Source of the DNA: Sphingopyxis sp. H073
GTDB taxonomy: Bacteria > Pseudomonadota > Alphaproteobacteria > Sphingomonadales > Sphingomonadaceae
Reading direction: 5' to 3'
NCBI RefSeq assembly: GCF_001468395.1
Contig: NZ_LNSG01000001.1
Coordinates: 310,001 to 374,000, forward strand
DNA length: 64,000 bases
In this document: positions 17,308 to 25,846 of the stretch, piece by piece
Numbering within the stretch: position 1 is the stretch's first letter
How the letters are laid out: every line of letters begins with the position of its first letter
Program-made: the position numbers and the translations under genes
Notes under the pieces: model-generated
Database searches by the model: none
What the model saw: only the letters and a program-made list of their open reading frames with translations
Told to the model about the DNA's origin: nothing

Positions 17308-18048
17308 ATGTTCGATCTCACCGGCATGACCGCCCTCGTCACCGGCGCTTCTGGCGGTATCGGTTCGGCCATCGCGCAGGCGCTTGCGGCGCAGGGCGCG
17401 CGGCTTGCGGTTTCAGGCTCCAACGCCGAAAAGCTGAACGCGTTTCGCGACACGCTCGGCGGCGATCATGTCGCGCTCCCGTGCAATCTCGGCGACGGAG
17501 CCGCGGTCGATGCGCTCGTTCCTGCGGCGGTCGATGCGCTGGGGCGGCTCGATATCCTCGTGAACAATGCGGGGGTCACGCGCGACAACCTGATCATGCG
17601 GATGAAGGACGATGAGTGGTCGGATGTCATCCGCATCAATCTCGAAGCGAATTTCCGTCTCGCGCGCGCCGCCGCCAAGCCGATGATGAAAGCGCGCTTC
17701 GGGCGCATCATCTCGATCACCAGCGTCGTCGGTGCGACCGGTAATCCGGGGCAGGCGAACTATGCGGCGTCGAAGGCGGGGGTGACCGGCATGACGAAGG
17801 CGCTGGCGCAGGAACTGGCAAGCCGCGGCGTCACCGCCAATTGCGTCGCGCCGGGCTTCATCGCCACCGCGATGACCGACGATCTGCCCGAGGCGCAGAA
17901 GGAGGCGCTGAATCAGCGCATCCCCGCGGGCCGGATGGGCGAGGGGAGCGATATCGCCGCCGCCGTGGTCTATCTCGCGTCGAAGGAAGCGGGCTATGTT
18001 ACCGGCCAGACCTTGCATGTGAACGGCGGCTTGGCCATGCTCTCCTGA
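17308..18048 (+). CDS. fabG: 3-oxoacyl-[ACP] reductase
   Basis: NADPH-dependent short-chain dehydrogenase of fatty acid elongation. The cofactor loop TGASGGIG is at about residues 12-19, followed by NNAGVTRDNL. The catalytic Ser139, Tyr152 and Lys156 are in ITSVVG and YAASKAG. The C-terminus QTLHVNGGLAML is diagnostic of FabG. It follows fabD in one operon, with AGGAGAATAAC before the ATG. Confidence 0.95.
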   Translation: MFDLTGMTALVTGASGGIGSAIAQALAAQGARLAVSGSNAEKLNAFRDTLGGDHVALPCNLGDGAAVDALVPAAVDALGRLDILVNNAGVTRDNLIMRMKDDEWSDVIRINLEANFRLARAAAKPMMKARFGRIISITSVVGATGNPGQANYAASKAGVTGMTKALAQELASRGVTANCVAPGFIATAMTDDLPEAQKEALNQRIPAGRMGEGSDIAAAVVYLASKEAGYVTGQTLHVNGGLAMLS

Positions 18049-18082
18049 CGGATTGATCCGTGGGGGTGGAAGGAACAGGTTG

Positions 18083-18622
18083 ATGTTCAGGACTTTGGCG
18101 GGAAGCGCGGCTTTGGTGCTGGCGGCGATCTCAGGAGCGGCGTCGGCGCAGGAAGGCGCAAAGTTCGACTGCCCGTTCGCCGCATCGGCACCGGCCTTCC
18201 GCGCTTCGCTTGGCGAAGCGATGGTGGGGCAGGGCGATCCTGCCGTGCGAAGCGCGCTGGTCGAGCAGCTTCGCAAGACCGTCGATGGCTGCGTCGCCAG
18301 CCAGGGGGTCGCCGAAGCGCAGAAAGCCGATTATTTCGATTATAGCCTCGCGCGGATTTCGCGCGAATGGCTGATCGGCGCCATTGCCCGAGCGAACCTG
18401 AAGACGGAAATCGTGGATAAGGCGCTCGATTTCGGGCCGGGCCGCGCGAACCCCGACCTGTCGGGCGACATGACCGAAGACCAGATCGTCCTGATCGTTC
18501 AAGGCTATGTCAACGCCGGGGTCGACATCGAAAAGGTCGACCAGTCGGTCTGGGAAAAGGTCGGGGCCTATGCGGCGGCTACCTCGATCTATTGGAACAA
18601 GCGCCAGCGCCTGCCTTTTTGA
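18083..18622 (+). CDS. Exported hypothetical protein
   Basis: A 179-residue protein of unrecognised family. The start at 18083 follows GGAAGGA and gives a clean signal peptide MFRTLAGSAALVLAAISGAASA. The mature part has two cysteines (FDCPF, VDGCVAS) about 40 residues apart that could form a disulfide in the periplasm, and is otherwise helical and mixed-charge. It sits 34 bases behind fabG and may be cotranscribed. No function is suggested by the sequence. Confidence 0.75.
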   Translation: MFRTLAGSAALVLAAISGAASAQEGAKFDCPFAASAPAFRASLGEAMVGQGDPAVRSALVEQLRKTVDGCVASQGVAEAQKADYFDYSLARISREWLIGAIARANLKTEIVDKALDFGPGRANPDLSGDMTEDQIVLIVQGYVNAGVDIEKVDQSVWEKVGAYAAATSIYWNKRQRLPF

Positions 18623-18634
18623 ACCTTCGACAGT

Positions 18635-18666
18635 GGCCGGGTCCGGCGGCGGCGCCGGACCCGGCC
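18635..18666. terminator. Strong GC hairpin between convergent genes
   Basis: A perfect 14-bp stem GGCCGGGTCCGGCG (18635-18648) with its exact complement at 18653-18666 and a 4-base loop. It sits between the ends of an exported-protein gene and a TonB receptor gene. There is no T run after it, so it may stop or stabilise transcripts rather than act as a textbook terminator. Confidence 0.65.
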
Positions 18667-18685
18667 GCCGCCGGGCGCGCCGATA

Positions 18686-20755
18686 TCAGAAGCTCGCCCG
18701 GGCGGTGATGCGGATATCGCGGCCGGCGAGCGGCACATAATCCTTGGTGAAGCTCGCGTGACGGCGGGCGTCGACGTCGAAGATATTGTCGGCGGCGAGT
18801 GTCAGCGACAGATTCTTCGTGTCGGGCAGCGGTCGCCAGGTCAGCGATGCATTGACGAGCGTGAAGCCCTTCGTCGCCGTCTCGAACGGCGCGATGCGGG
18901 TCTGGTCGTCGGTCCATTCGACCTCGGCGCGCGCGTCGATGCGTTCGCTCGATGCTTCGAGCCCGCCGCGGATGCGCAGCGGCGGGATGCGCGGCACATA
19001 GGGCCCGTCGACGATCTTCGCGCGCGTCATGTCGGCCGTGGCATCGGCGGCGATGTGGAAGCCGCCGACCTGCGCGATCGGGGCGGCGCCCTCGAACTCG
19101 AAGCCCCAGGTGCGCGCCTTGTTCTGGCGGAATTCGAACAAGGGCAGGTCATCGGCGATCAGGCCGGTGTCGGTTTCATAGATGAAATTGTCGAACCAGC
19201 TCGCATAGCCGGTGATCCCCGCCGACCAGCCGTCGCGCTTGAATTTCAGCGATGCTTCGCCGCCCCAGCTCGTTTCCTTGGCGAAGTCGGGGTTGCCGCG
19301 CTCATAGGTCAGCGTCGCGGCGTGCGGACCGTCCGACAGCAGCTCTTCCGCCGACGGCGCGCGCTCGCTGCGCGAGACCGAGAAGCTCGCCTTCAGGCCG
19401 TCGGCGAGCTGGTAGGACAGACCCGCCGCACCCGAAAAACTGTCGAACGAGCGATCGAAGCCGATGCTGTTTGCCGTCACCTTCGAATTTTCGAAGCGCA
19501 GCGCACCCTCCAGCGTGACGGGGCCGCGTTCGAGTTCCTGCAAAGTGAACGCCGCGATGCGCGTCGTCTCGTTCGCCGGCAGGAACGCTTCGTCGCCGAT
19601 CGCCGCGAAGTCGCGGAAGCTGTACTGGATGCCGCTCGCCCCGCGCCAGCCGCCACGGTCGTTCTGCGCCAGTTCGGCGCGCGCCTCGATCCCCTTGTTG
19701 GTGAAGCGCGTTCCCGGCTCGCCATCGTCGAATTCGGTGTGGGCATAGTCGGCATAGGCGCCGCGCACGCGCAGCTTTTCGAACAGCCCGTCGCCCAGCT
19801 CGACCTCGCCGCGCAGGTCGACGCGATATTGCCGCGCCTTGATCGTCGGCACTTCGTCGATGTCGGCGCGCGGCGGGATGCCGTAATCATCCTCGAGATA
19901 GCCGAAGCTGATGCCAAGCGAGCCGCCGTCGTCGATGAAGGCGGCGCCGACGCCCGCGCTCTTGCTGGTGCTCTGGCTGTTTGGCACCTTGCCGCGGCTG
20001 TTCGCGGCATCGGTCAGACGCGTCGCTTCGGCAGCGTCGCCATCGGCGTTTGCGTCGGCGGCGAGGTCGAGCAGATGTGCACGCAGTTCGGGTGCATAAA
20101 TCAGCCCGCCGACACGGACATTGTTTGAATCGCGGTAATTGCCGTCGGCATGGACGACGAAGCGCTCGCCCAGCGGCACGTCGACCGACGCGCCGATGCT
20201 TTTGTCGTCGGCAGCGGTGCCATAGCTTGCGAGCGCATCAAGATGGAGCGGCGCTTCGGGGATGCCGCGCGGGATTCGCCGGTCGAAGACATTGACCGCG
20301 CCGCCGACCGCCTGGCTCGAAAAGAGCAGGACCGAGGGACCGCGCAGGATTTCGATGCGCTCGGCGGTCAGCGGGTCGATCGACACCGCATGGTCGGCCG
20401 AGGTCGAGGAGGCGTCGATCGCGCCGAGCCCGTCGACGAGCACGGCGGCGCGCTCACCCGAAAAACCGCGCAGGATCGGGCGCGAGGCGCCGGGCGAGAA
20501 GCTGCTCGACGACACGCCGGGCTGCGAGGCGAGGGTGTCGCCGATCTGGCCGCGGATGTCCTGCGCCAGCTTTTCGCCTTCCATCACCGAGACGTTGCCG
20601 AGGATGTCGAGGCTGCGCACGAAGGGCGCGGTGACGACGATCGCCTGGTCGGTATGATAATCGTCGTCGCCGGTCTGCGGCGCCGTATCCTGGGCAAAGG
20701 CGGGGGCGGAAATCAGGACAGCAAGGGTGAGACCGGCGGCGGAGAGCAGTCGCAT
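18686..20755 (-). CDS. ZnuD-like TonB-dependent receptor
   Basis: Outer-membrane receptor of 689 residues with a signal peptide (MRLLSAAGLTLAVLISAPAFA), a TonB-box-like AIVVTAP near residue 38, and a plug reading SRPILRGFSGERAAVLVDG, ADHAVSIDPLTAERIEILRG and LLFSSQAVGGAVNVFDRRIP. Those plug phrases closely follow the neisserial zinc receptor ZnuD. The barrel ends RDIRITARASF. The presence of a possible Zur site upstream fits zinc uptake; both points are inference. Histidine-rich loops, seen in some ZnuD proteins, are not obvious here. Confidence 0.85.
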   Translation of the reverse strand: MRLLSAAGLTLAVLISAPAFAQDTAPQTGDDDYHTDQAIVVTAPFVRSLDILGNVSVMEGEKLAQDIRGQIGDTLASQPGVSSSSFSPGASRPILRGFSGERAAVLVDGLGAIDASSTSADHAVSIDPLTAERIEILRGPSVLLFSSQAVGGAVNVFDRRIPRGIPEAPLHLDALASYGTAADDKSIGASVDVPLGERFVVHADGNYRDSNNVRVGGLIYAPELRAHLLDLAADANADGDAAEATRLTDAANSRGKVPNSQSTSKSAGVGAAFIDDGGSLGISFGYLEDDYGIPPRADIDEVPTIKARQYRVDLRGEVELGDGLFEKLRVRGAYADYAHTEFDDGEPGTRFTNKGIEARAELAQNDRGGWRGASGIQYSFRDFAAIGDEAFLPANETTRIAAFTLQELERGPVTLEGALRFENSKVTANSIGFDRSFDSFSGAAGLSYQLADGLKASFSVSRSERAPSAEELLSDGPHAATLTYERGNPDFAKETSWGGEASLKFKRDGWSAGITGYASWFDNFIYETDTGLIADDLPLFEFRQNKARTWGFEFEGAAPIAQVGGFHIAADATADMTRAKIVDGPYVPRIPPLRIRGGLEASSERIDARAEVEWTDDQTRIAPFETATKGFTLVNASLTWRPLPDTKNLSLTLAADNIFDVDARRHASFTKDYVPLAGRDIRITARASF

Positions 20756-20802
20756 GTAGGGGAGATCCTGTTGTTCGTGACGTGAATTCGGGCTCGCAGT
20801 AA

Positions 20803-20817
20803 TGTTATACTGTCACA
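20803..20817. promoter_or_regulatory. Possible Zur operator upstream of the ZnuD-like receptor
   Basis: TGTTATACTGTCACA is an imperfect palindrome (five of seven arm pairs). It matches 13 of 15 positions of the alphaproteobacterial Zur-type site TGTTATAnTATAACA as recalled from the family. It lies 48 bases before the minus-strand receptor start and within the divergent region shared with cysK. Confidence 0.35.
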
Positions 20818-20950
20818 AACGCAACCCGCCGCGCTTCGCCCGAAATGCCGTTCGTCGGCGTTCGTGCTCCGTTGGTCGACAAAGGCGCGCGATGGCGCTT
20901 CCTAGAGAAGCTGTCTTGCGGCGCCGCGGGCTGCACCTTAGATCAGGGCC

Positions 20951-21922
20951 ATGACCATTGCCAGAACGAGCCTCGAGCTGATCGGCAACACCCCGCTGGT
21001 GTTGCTCGAAGGGCCGAGCAAAGCCACCGGGTGCGAAATCTGGGGCAAGTGCGAATATGCAAACCCCGGCGGATCGGTGAAGGATCGCGCCGCGCTTTAT
21101 ATCGTCCGCGATGCAGAGGCGAACGGGAGCCTGCGCCCCGGCGGCACGATCGTCGAGGGAACCGCGGGCAATACCGGGATCGGGCTCGCGCTCGTCGGCA
21201 ACGCGCTGGGGTACAAGACGATCATCGTCATGCCCGACAACCAGAGTGCCGAGAAGATGGCGACGATCCGTGCGCTCGGTGCCGAACTGGTGCTGGTGCC
21301 GCCCGCGCCCTTCGCCAACCCCGGTCATTTCGTCCACACCTCGCGCCGGATCGCCGAGGAAACCGACAATGCGATCTGGGCGAACCAGTTCGACAATATC
21401 GCGAACCGCAAGGCGCATATTTTCGGCACCGCCGAGGAAATCTGGGAACAGATGGAGGGGCGCATCGACGGCTTCACATGCGCCGCGGGAACCGGCGGTA
21501 CCATCGCGGGGACGGGGCTTGGGCTCAAGGCCAAGGACCAGACTATCACCGTTGCGCTCACCGATCCGCACGGCGCCGGACTCTATAATTATTACCAGTG
21601 CGGCGAGTTGAAACCCGAAGGGTCGAGCGTGGCCGAGGGTATCGGCCAGAACCGCATTACCGCCAACCTCGAAGGCGCGCCGATCGATACGCAGTTCCGC
21701 ATCTCGGACGAGGAGGGGCTGAAGATCGTCCGCCAGCTGCTCGACGAAGAGGGGCTGTGCCTCGGCCTATCGTCCGGGATAAATGTCGCCGGCGCGATGG
21801 CGCTCGCGCGAAAGCTCGGGCCGGGCAACCGGATCGTGACGATCCTCTGCGACAGCGGCTTTCGCTATCTGTCGACGCTCTACAATCCCGAATGGCTGGC
21901 AAGCAAGGGGCTGGCGGCATGA
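20951..21922 (+). CDS. cysK: Cysteine synthase A (O-acetylserine sulfhydrylase)
   Basis: PLP enzyme making L-cysteine from O-acetylserine and sulfide. PLP Lys44 is in NPGGSVKDRAALY, the phosphate loop is GTGGTIAGTG, and TAGNTGIGLA is the substrate loop. 323 residues, normal length. Its stop overlaps the ATG of the next gene (ATGA), so it is coupled to two membrane proteins of unknown role, an unusual partner set for cysK. Confidence 0.93.
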   Translation: MTIARTSLELIGNTPLVLLEGPSKATGCEIWGKCEYANPGGSVKDRAALYIVRDAEANGSLRPGGTIVEGTAGNTGIGLALVGNALGYKTIIVMPDNQSAEKMATIRALGAELVLVPPAPFANPGHFVHTSRRIAEETDNAIWANQFDNIANRKAHIFGTAEEIWEQMEGRIDGFTCAAGTGGTIAGTGLGLKAKDQTITVALTDPHGAGLYNYYQCGELKPEGSSVAEGIGQNRITANLEGAPIDTQFRISDEEGLKIVRQLLDEEGLCLGLSSGINVAGAMALARKLGPGNRIVTILCDSGFRYLSTLYNPEWLASKGLAA

Positions 21923-22302
21923 CTAACAAGACAACCGCAGCCCGGTCGGGCGTCGAATCGCCGCCGGTGCAGGTCAGCGATTCGGTGCGCCGGCTCCAGA
22001 TCGGCATTGCGGGTGTGCTGACGGTCTTGCTGCTCGTCGGCATGGCGGGGCTGATCGGCGATCGCGCCCGCGAAAGCGCCGCGCAGCAAGCCGCCCCCAC
22101 TGCGCAGGCGGTCGCGCCCGGCGCGACGACGCCCGCGGGCAGCGCCCCGCTCGAGGAATTGGGGGTCCAGCCGGTCTCGAAGGACCAGAATGTGCCGAGC
22201 GACGCCAAGGCGCCGCAGGCGGCGCCGGTCCCGCCCACATCGACGGTGCCCGACCTTGAACCCGATCCGGCGCTCGCACGGGCTCGCCAATCGAAGCAGT
22301 GA
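21919..22302 (+). CDS. Single-pass membrane protein of unknown function
   Basis: 127 residues. A hydrophobic segment at about residues 28-46 (IGIAGVLTVLLLVGMAGLI) follows a short polar N-terminus. The rest is a Pro/Ala/Gln-rich periplasmic-looking tail with no recognisable domain. It overlaps cysK by 4 bases at its start and the next gene by 4 bases at its end (GTGA), so the three are surely one transcript. It may be a subunit or scaffold for the larger membrane protein that follows. Confidence 0.75.
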   Translation: MTNKTTAARSGVESPPVQVSDSVRRLQIGIAGVLTVLLLVGMAGLIGDRARESAAQQAAPTAQAVAPGATTPAGSAPLEELGVQPVSKDQNVPSDAKAPQAAPVPPTSTVPDLEPDPALARARQSKQ

Positions 22303-23447
22303 CGCGCGGCGGATCGCTTGCGCTGCGCGCTGCGGCGGCGGCGCTTGTCGCGTTGTCGCTCGGATGGATCGTCGGCGGGCAATGCGCGCTTGGACGGGTC
22401 GATCCGGCGCTGTCGCTTCCGCTGGTGGCCCTGCCGACGCTGATACTCGTATGGAGCCGGCGCTCCGCTACGCGCGGCGAACGGTGGCGGGCGATCGCGC
22501 TCTCCCTGCTCATTCTCCTCGCGGCACAAACGATTGTGGCCCTCGCCATGTCGGATGGATCGCCGTGGCTCCAGCTCGCGCTGGTTGCCGTGGGATGGAT
22601 GCTCGCCGCAACGGTCGCCGACACACTCGTCCAGCGGCGGAGGGGCGCGGCGCTGACCTTCTTCATGGCGGCGCTGTTCGTCGCCGGCTGGTTTGCCGCC
22701 GGGCATGTGCTGCTCGCCGCGCTTTACCGGCCCGCCATTGCGTCTGGGCCGCCCGTCACCCTGCTCACGGGTCTGCCGCTGCGCTGGTCGGCGGGCGAGG
22801 ATATGGCGGCGATGATAGCGGCGGGCACGAACGAGGATCCGGTGCTGGCCCGTCTGCGCGCGAGCGGGCCGGTCGAGATTGTCGACAGCCTCGTCGATCA
22901 TCCGCCGGCGTCCGGTGGCGCGCTGCTCCTCGCGCATCCGCGCGCGCTGGCGCCGCAGGAGCTGGTTGCGATCGACGCCTTCGTGCGCGGCGGCGGACGC
23001 GCCGTCATCCTCGCCGATGCGTTGACGGGCTGGCCGGTGCGCCATCCGATCGGCGATCCGCGCAATCCGCCGGTGACGAGCCTGCTGACCCCGTTGCTCG
23101 ACCATTGGGGCGTCACGCTCGCTGCCGCGCCGGCTGGCGAGAAAGGGCGGTCGGTGGACGTCGAGCGCGCAAGGCTGCGGCTGTTCAGCGCCGGCCGCTT
23201 CGAACGCCTGCCGCCCGCGTGTCAGGCGTTCGCTGCCAGCCGCATTGCGCGATGCCCGATCGGCCGCGGCGAGGTCTGGCTCGTCGGCGATGCCGACCTG
23301 CTCTTCGCGCCGCTGTGGCAAAGCGATCCCGTCTGGGCAAACCATCTGCGCCGGGCCGACACGATGGAATGGCTCGCCGCCCGCTTGTGGCCCGACGCGC
23401 CGCGCGCCCTACTCCGTCCGCTATGGGCGCGATTGCCCGCCGAATAA
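22299..23447 (+). CDS. Membrane protein with GldG/ABC_transp_aux-like domain
   Basis: 382 residues. The N-terminal 145 carry about five hydrophobic segments. The remainder is soluble and includes ALLLAHPRALAPQELVAIDAFVRGGGRAVILAD, which resembles the core of GldG/ABC_transp_aux (PF09822) proteins that work with gliding-type ABC transporters (sequence quoted in part: LVAIDAFVRGGGRAVILAD). No ABC ATPase or permease lies beside it here. The start is a GTG overlapping the previous stop. It ends about 300 bases before mraZ. Confidence 0.6.
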   Translation: MTRGGSLALRAAAAALVALSLGWIVGGQCALGRVDPALSLPLVALPTLILVWSRRSATRGERWRAIALSLLILLAAQTIVALAMSDGSPWLQLALVAVGWMLAATVADTLVQRRRGAALTFFMAALFVAGWFAAGHVLLAALYRPAIASGPPVTLLTGLPLRWSAGEDMAAMIAAGTNEDPVLARLRASGPVEIVDSLVDHPPASGGALLLAHPRALAPQELVAIDAFVRGGGRAVILADALTGWPVRHPIGDPRNPPVTSLLTPLLDHWGVTLAAAPAGEKGRSVDVERARLRLFSAGRFERLPPACQAFAASRIARCPIGRGEVWLVGDADLLFAPLWQSDPVWANHLRRADTMEWLAARLWPDAPRALLRPLWARLPAE

Positions 23448-23751
23448 GCGCCTCAAAGCAGAGACTTCCCAAGCTCCGGACGCCAATTCACCGCCGCATG
23501 CCCGTGGTTGCCCCGGCGCGCGGTTTGTTTTCGCGCGCCCCGACCCGTCGGGTTGCTCGATTCACCCCAAAATTACCCTTCTGGGGCATAGATTCCCCAT
23601 ACTACCCTAAATTTCCCCTTTTCACCCCGATAGAGTCTTGATAGGCAGGAGTCGGAGAGGGGCAATCTCCACCTGAGTCTTTCGGCGCGGAATCGGTGAT
23701 TCCGCGGGCAGGAAATTATTGCCCGGAGGCGCGAGACGGGGGGCTACAGCG
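23448..23751. other. Intergenic leader of the dcw cluster
   Basis: About 300 bases with no gene. It is AT-richer than its surroundings from 23560 to 23640, where the MraZ-type repeats sit. After those come two small hairpins in the presumed mraZ leader: GCGGAATC (23687-23694) with GATTCCGC (23698-23705), and GGGCA (23706-23710) with TGCCC (23720-23724). Confidence 0.65.
23565..23628. promoter_or_regulatory. MraZ operator: C-tract repeats in 10-bp phase
   Basis: CCC or CCCC tracts begin at 23595, 23605, 23615 and 23625, exactly 10 bases apart; further tracts at 23565 and 23576 extend the array less exactly. On the minus strand each reads GGGG or AGGG. MraZ in other bacteria binds direct TGGGN repeats spaced by 5 bases, that is, with a 10-base period, upstream of its own gene. 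The array ends about 123 bases before the mraZ ATG, so it probably mediates autoregulation of the whole cluster. Confidence 0.75.
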
Positions 23752-24252
23752 ATGGCGGTTGTTACGCCCGGCCGGTATTCGGGCACCAACTTCGCCGCGA
23801 TCGATGGCAAGGGACGCATCGCCGTCCCCTCGCAGTTCCGCAACAATGTGCCCCTCAATGCGGACGGCCAGCGCGTGCTTTGGGTCGGTTTCCACGAAAA
23901 ACTGCCGTGCCTCGTCGCCTATGGCCAGGATCAGTATGATCGCCTGTCCGACGAGATCGAGCGCGACCGCGACACCGCGCTGACACGTAACCTCGATTTC
24001 GACGAGGACGAGGCGTTCAAGAAGCGCTTCAGCTATACCGAGGCCTATACGCTCGACGACAGCGGACGCTTCCTGCCCAACTTCACCGCGCGCGACCGGG
24101 TGGGTGAGGCGGGGGCGACCGCCTTCGTCGGCTCGGGCCGCCGTTTCGAAATCTGGTGGTTGCCGAGCCTAGCCGAATGTGTCGAGGCCGACCCGGTCCT
24201 CAAGCGGCTCGCGACGGCATGGGAAGAAACGAAGGGGAAGGCGCGAAAGTGA
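23752..24252 (+). CDS. mraZ: Transcriptional regulator MraZ
   Basis: First gene of the dcw cluster: a ring-forming DNA-binding protein with two SpoVT/AbrB-like halves. The first has [18 protein letters not shown], the second [20 protein letters not shown]. An upstream in-frame ATG exists at 23719, but 23752 follows ACGGGGGGC and gives the family-like N-terminus [11 protein letters not shown]. It overlaps rsmH by 4 bases. It likely represses its own operon through the 10-bp repeats upstream. Confidence 0.93.
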   Translation: MAVVTPGRYSGTNFAAIDGKGRIAVPSQFRNNVPLNADGQRVLWVGFHEKLPCLVAYGQDQYDRLSDEIERDRDTALTRNLDFDEDEAFKKRFSYTEAYTLDDSGRFLPNFTARDRVGEAGATAFVGSGRRFEIWWLPSLAECVEADPVLKRLATAWEETKGKARK

Positions 24253-25238
24253 CCGAGCTTGCCCCCGACCTTCCTCGGGATCCCCGCCACGACCCGGTCC
24301 TCCGTGAAGAAGTCATCGCCGCCCTCGCCATCCTGCCCGGGGAGCGTCATGTCGATGCGACTTTCGGTGCCGGCGGCTACACCCGCGCGATGCTCGCGGC
24401 GGGCGCGGCCGTCATTGCCTGCGACCGCGACCCCGATGCGATTGCCGCAGGGCAGGCGCTCGTCGCCGAAGCCGACGGCCGCCTGACGCTGATCCACGGC
24501 CGCTTCGGCGAGATCGACCGCCTGCTCGCCGAGCGCGGGATCGACGCGGTCGACGGCATAACCTTCGACATCGGCGTTTCGTCGATGCAGCTAGACCAGG
24601 GCGAGCGCGGCTTCTCGTTCCAGAAGGACGGCCCTCTCGACATGCGCATGGCGCAGGAGGGCGAAAGCGCCGCCGACTGGCTCAATCGCGCCGACGAGGG
24701 AGAAATCGCCGACGTCCTCTATCATTATGGCGACGAGCGCCAGTCGCGCCGCGTCGCGCGCGCGATCGTCGCCGCGCGCCCGCTCAGCCGGACGGCCGAG
24801 CTCGCCACTGTGATCCGCAAGGCGCTGCGTCATCCGCCCGGCGCGCCGAAGGATCCGGCGACGAAAAGCTTTCAGGCCATTCGTATCCACATCAATGGCG
24901 AACTCGACGAGTTGGTCGCGGGGCTGAGTGCCGCCGAGCGCATCTTGCGTCCCGGCGGCCGCCTCGCGGTGGTCAGCTTCCACAGCACCGAAGACCGGAT
25001 CGTGAAGAATTTCCTGCGCGAACGCAGCGGCGGCGACGCCGGTGGTTCGCGGCACCGGCCCGCGCGTTCAACCCCCGCGCGGGCCGCAACTTTCGATACC
25101 CCGGCGCGCAAGGTGCGCCCCGGCAAGGCGGAGGAAGCTCGCAACCCGCGCGCGCGTTCGGCGACGCTGCGCAGCGCGGTGCGCACCTCGGCCCCCGCCT
25201 GGCCCGAAAACTCGACGAAGGAGTCCATGTCATGCTGA
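24249..25238 (+). CDS. rsmH: 16S rRNA (cytosine(1402)-N(4))-methyltransferase
   Basis: SAM-dependent methylation of C1402 in the ribosomal decoding centre. The start is a GTG (KVTELAP) overlapping the mraZ stop. Motifs: HDPVLREEV near the N-terminus, [14 protein letters not shown] for SAM binding, [18 protein letters not shown], and [17 protein letters not shown]. 329 residues. The last 50 residues are basic and Ala/Arg rich. It overlaps ftsL by 7 bases. Confidence 0.95.
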   Translation: MTELAPDLPRDPRHDPVLREEVIAALAILPGERHVDATFGAGGYTRAMLAAGAAVIACDRDPDAIAAGQALVAEADGRLTLIHGRFGEIDRLLAERGIDAVDGITFDIGVSSMQLDQGERGFSFQKDGPLDMRMAQEGESAADWLNRADEGEIADVLYHYGDERQSRRVARAIVAARPLSRTAELATVIRKALRHPPGAPKDPATKSFQAIRIHINGELDELVAGLSAAERILRPGGRLAVVSFHSTEDRIVKNFLRERSGGDAGGSRHRPARSTPARAATFDTPARKVRPGKAEEARNPRARSATLRSAVRTSAPAWPENSTKESMSC

Positions 25239-25846
25239 TGGCGGCGCGCAAGCTACAGGGGATCGGCCTGGTCCTGCTCGTGCTCATCTTCGCGATGATG
25301 CTCTACCCCGTCTCGCTGAAGGTGGCGGCGACGCGCAGCGAGCTGACGCGCGTCGAGCGGCAGATCGACCGGACGCGGGCGAACATCCGCTATCTCGAAT
25401 CCGAACTCGCGGTGCGCGCTTCGATGCGCCAGCTCGAACAATGGAACGCCGAGAGCTTCGGCTATTCGGCGCCGTCGGCGTCGCAATATCTCGCCAACGA
25501 ACGCCAGCTCGCTTCGCTCGAAGGCCTGCCGCGCGCCCGCGGCGCCAACGAGGTCGCGCCGGTGCTGATGGCGATGGTCAGCCCGGTCGGTGCGACCGCA
25601 GCAACGCCGGCGACAACCAAGGACGAGACCGTGAAGCCCGCCGCCATCAAGCCCGCGACGGTCAAGCCCGTGATCCTCGCGCAGGCCGAAACCAGCGTCC
25701 GCAGCGACGTCGCGCCGCGCATGGCGCCGACCCGCCGGCGCGAGCAGCTCAAGATGATCGAGGACCAGCTCCTCGCCGAATCGACGCTCGCCGACCTTAA
25801 GAAGGCGGCGGCGCGCGAAGCAAGGGAGGGCAAGGCCGCCCAATGA
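25232..25846 (+). CDS. ftsL: Cell division protein FtsL
   Basis: A bitopic divisome protein of the FtsQLB complex. A short cytoplasmic N-terminus is followed by a membrane segment (about residues 10-27) and a coiled coil (about 33-65, [20 protein letters not shown]). Identity rests on this architecture and on position between rsmH and ftsI. At 204 residues it is roughly twice the classic length. The extra C-terminal half is low-complexity with [13 protein letters not shown] repeats and a charged helix. GAAGGAG eight bases upstream fixes the start. Confidence 0.85.
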   Translation: MLMAARKLQGIGLVLLVLIFAMMLYPVSLKVAATRSELTRVERQIDRTRANIRYLESELAVRASMRQLEQWNAESFGYSAPSASQYLANERQLASLEGLPRARGANEVAPVLMAMVSPVGATAATPATTKDETVKPAAIKPATVKPVILAQAETSVRSDVAPRMAPTRRREQLKMIEDQLLAESTLADLKKAAAREAREGKAAQ

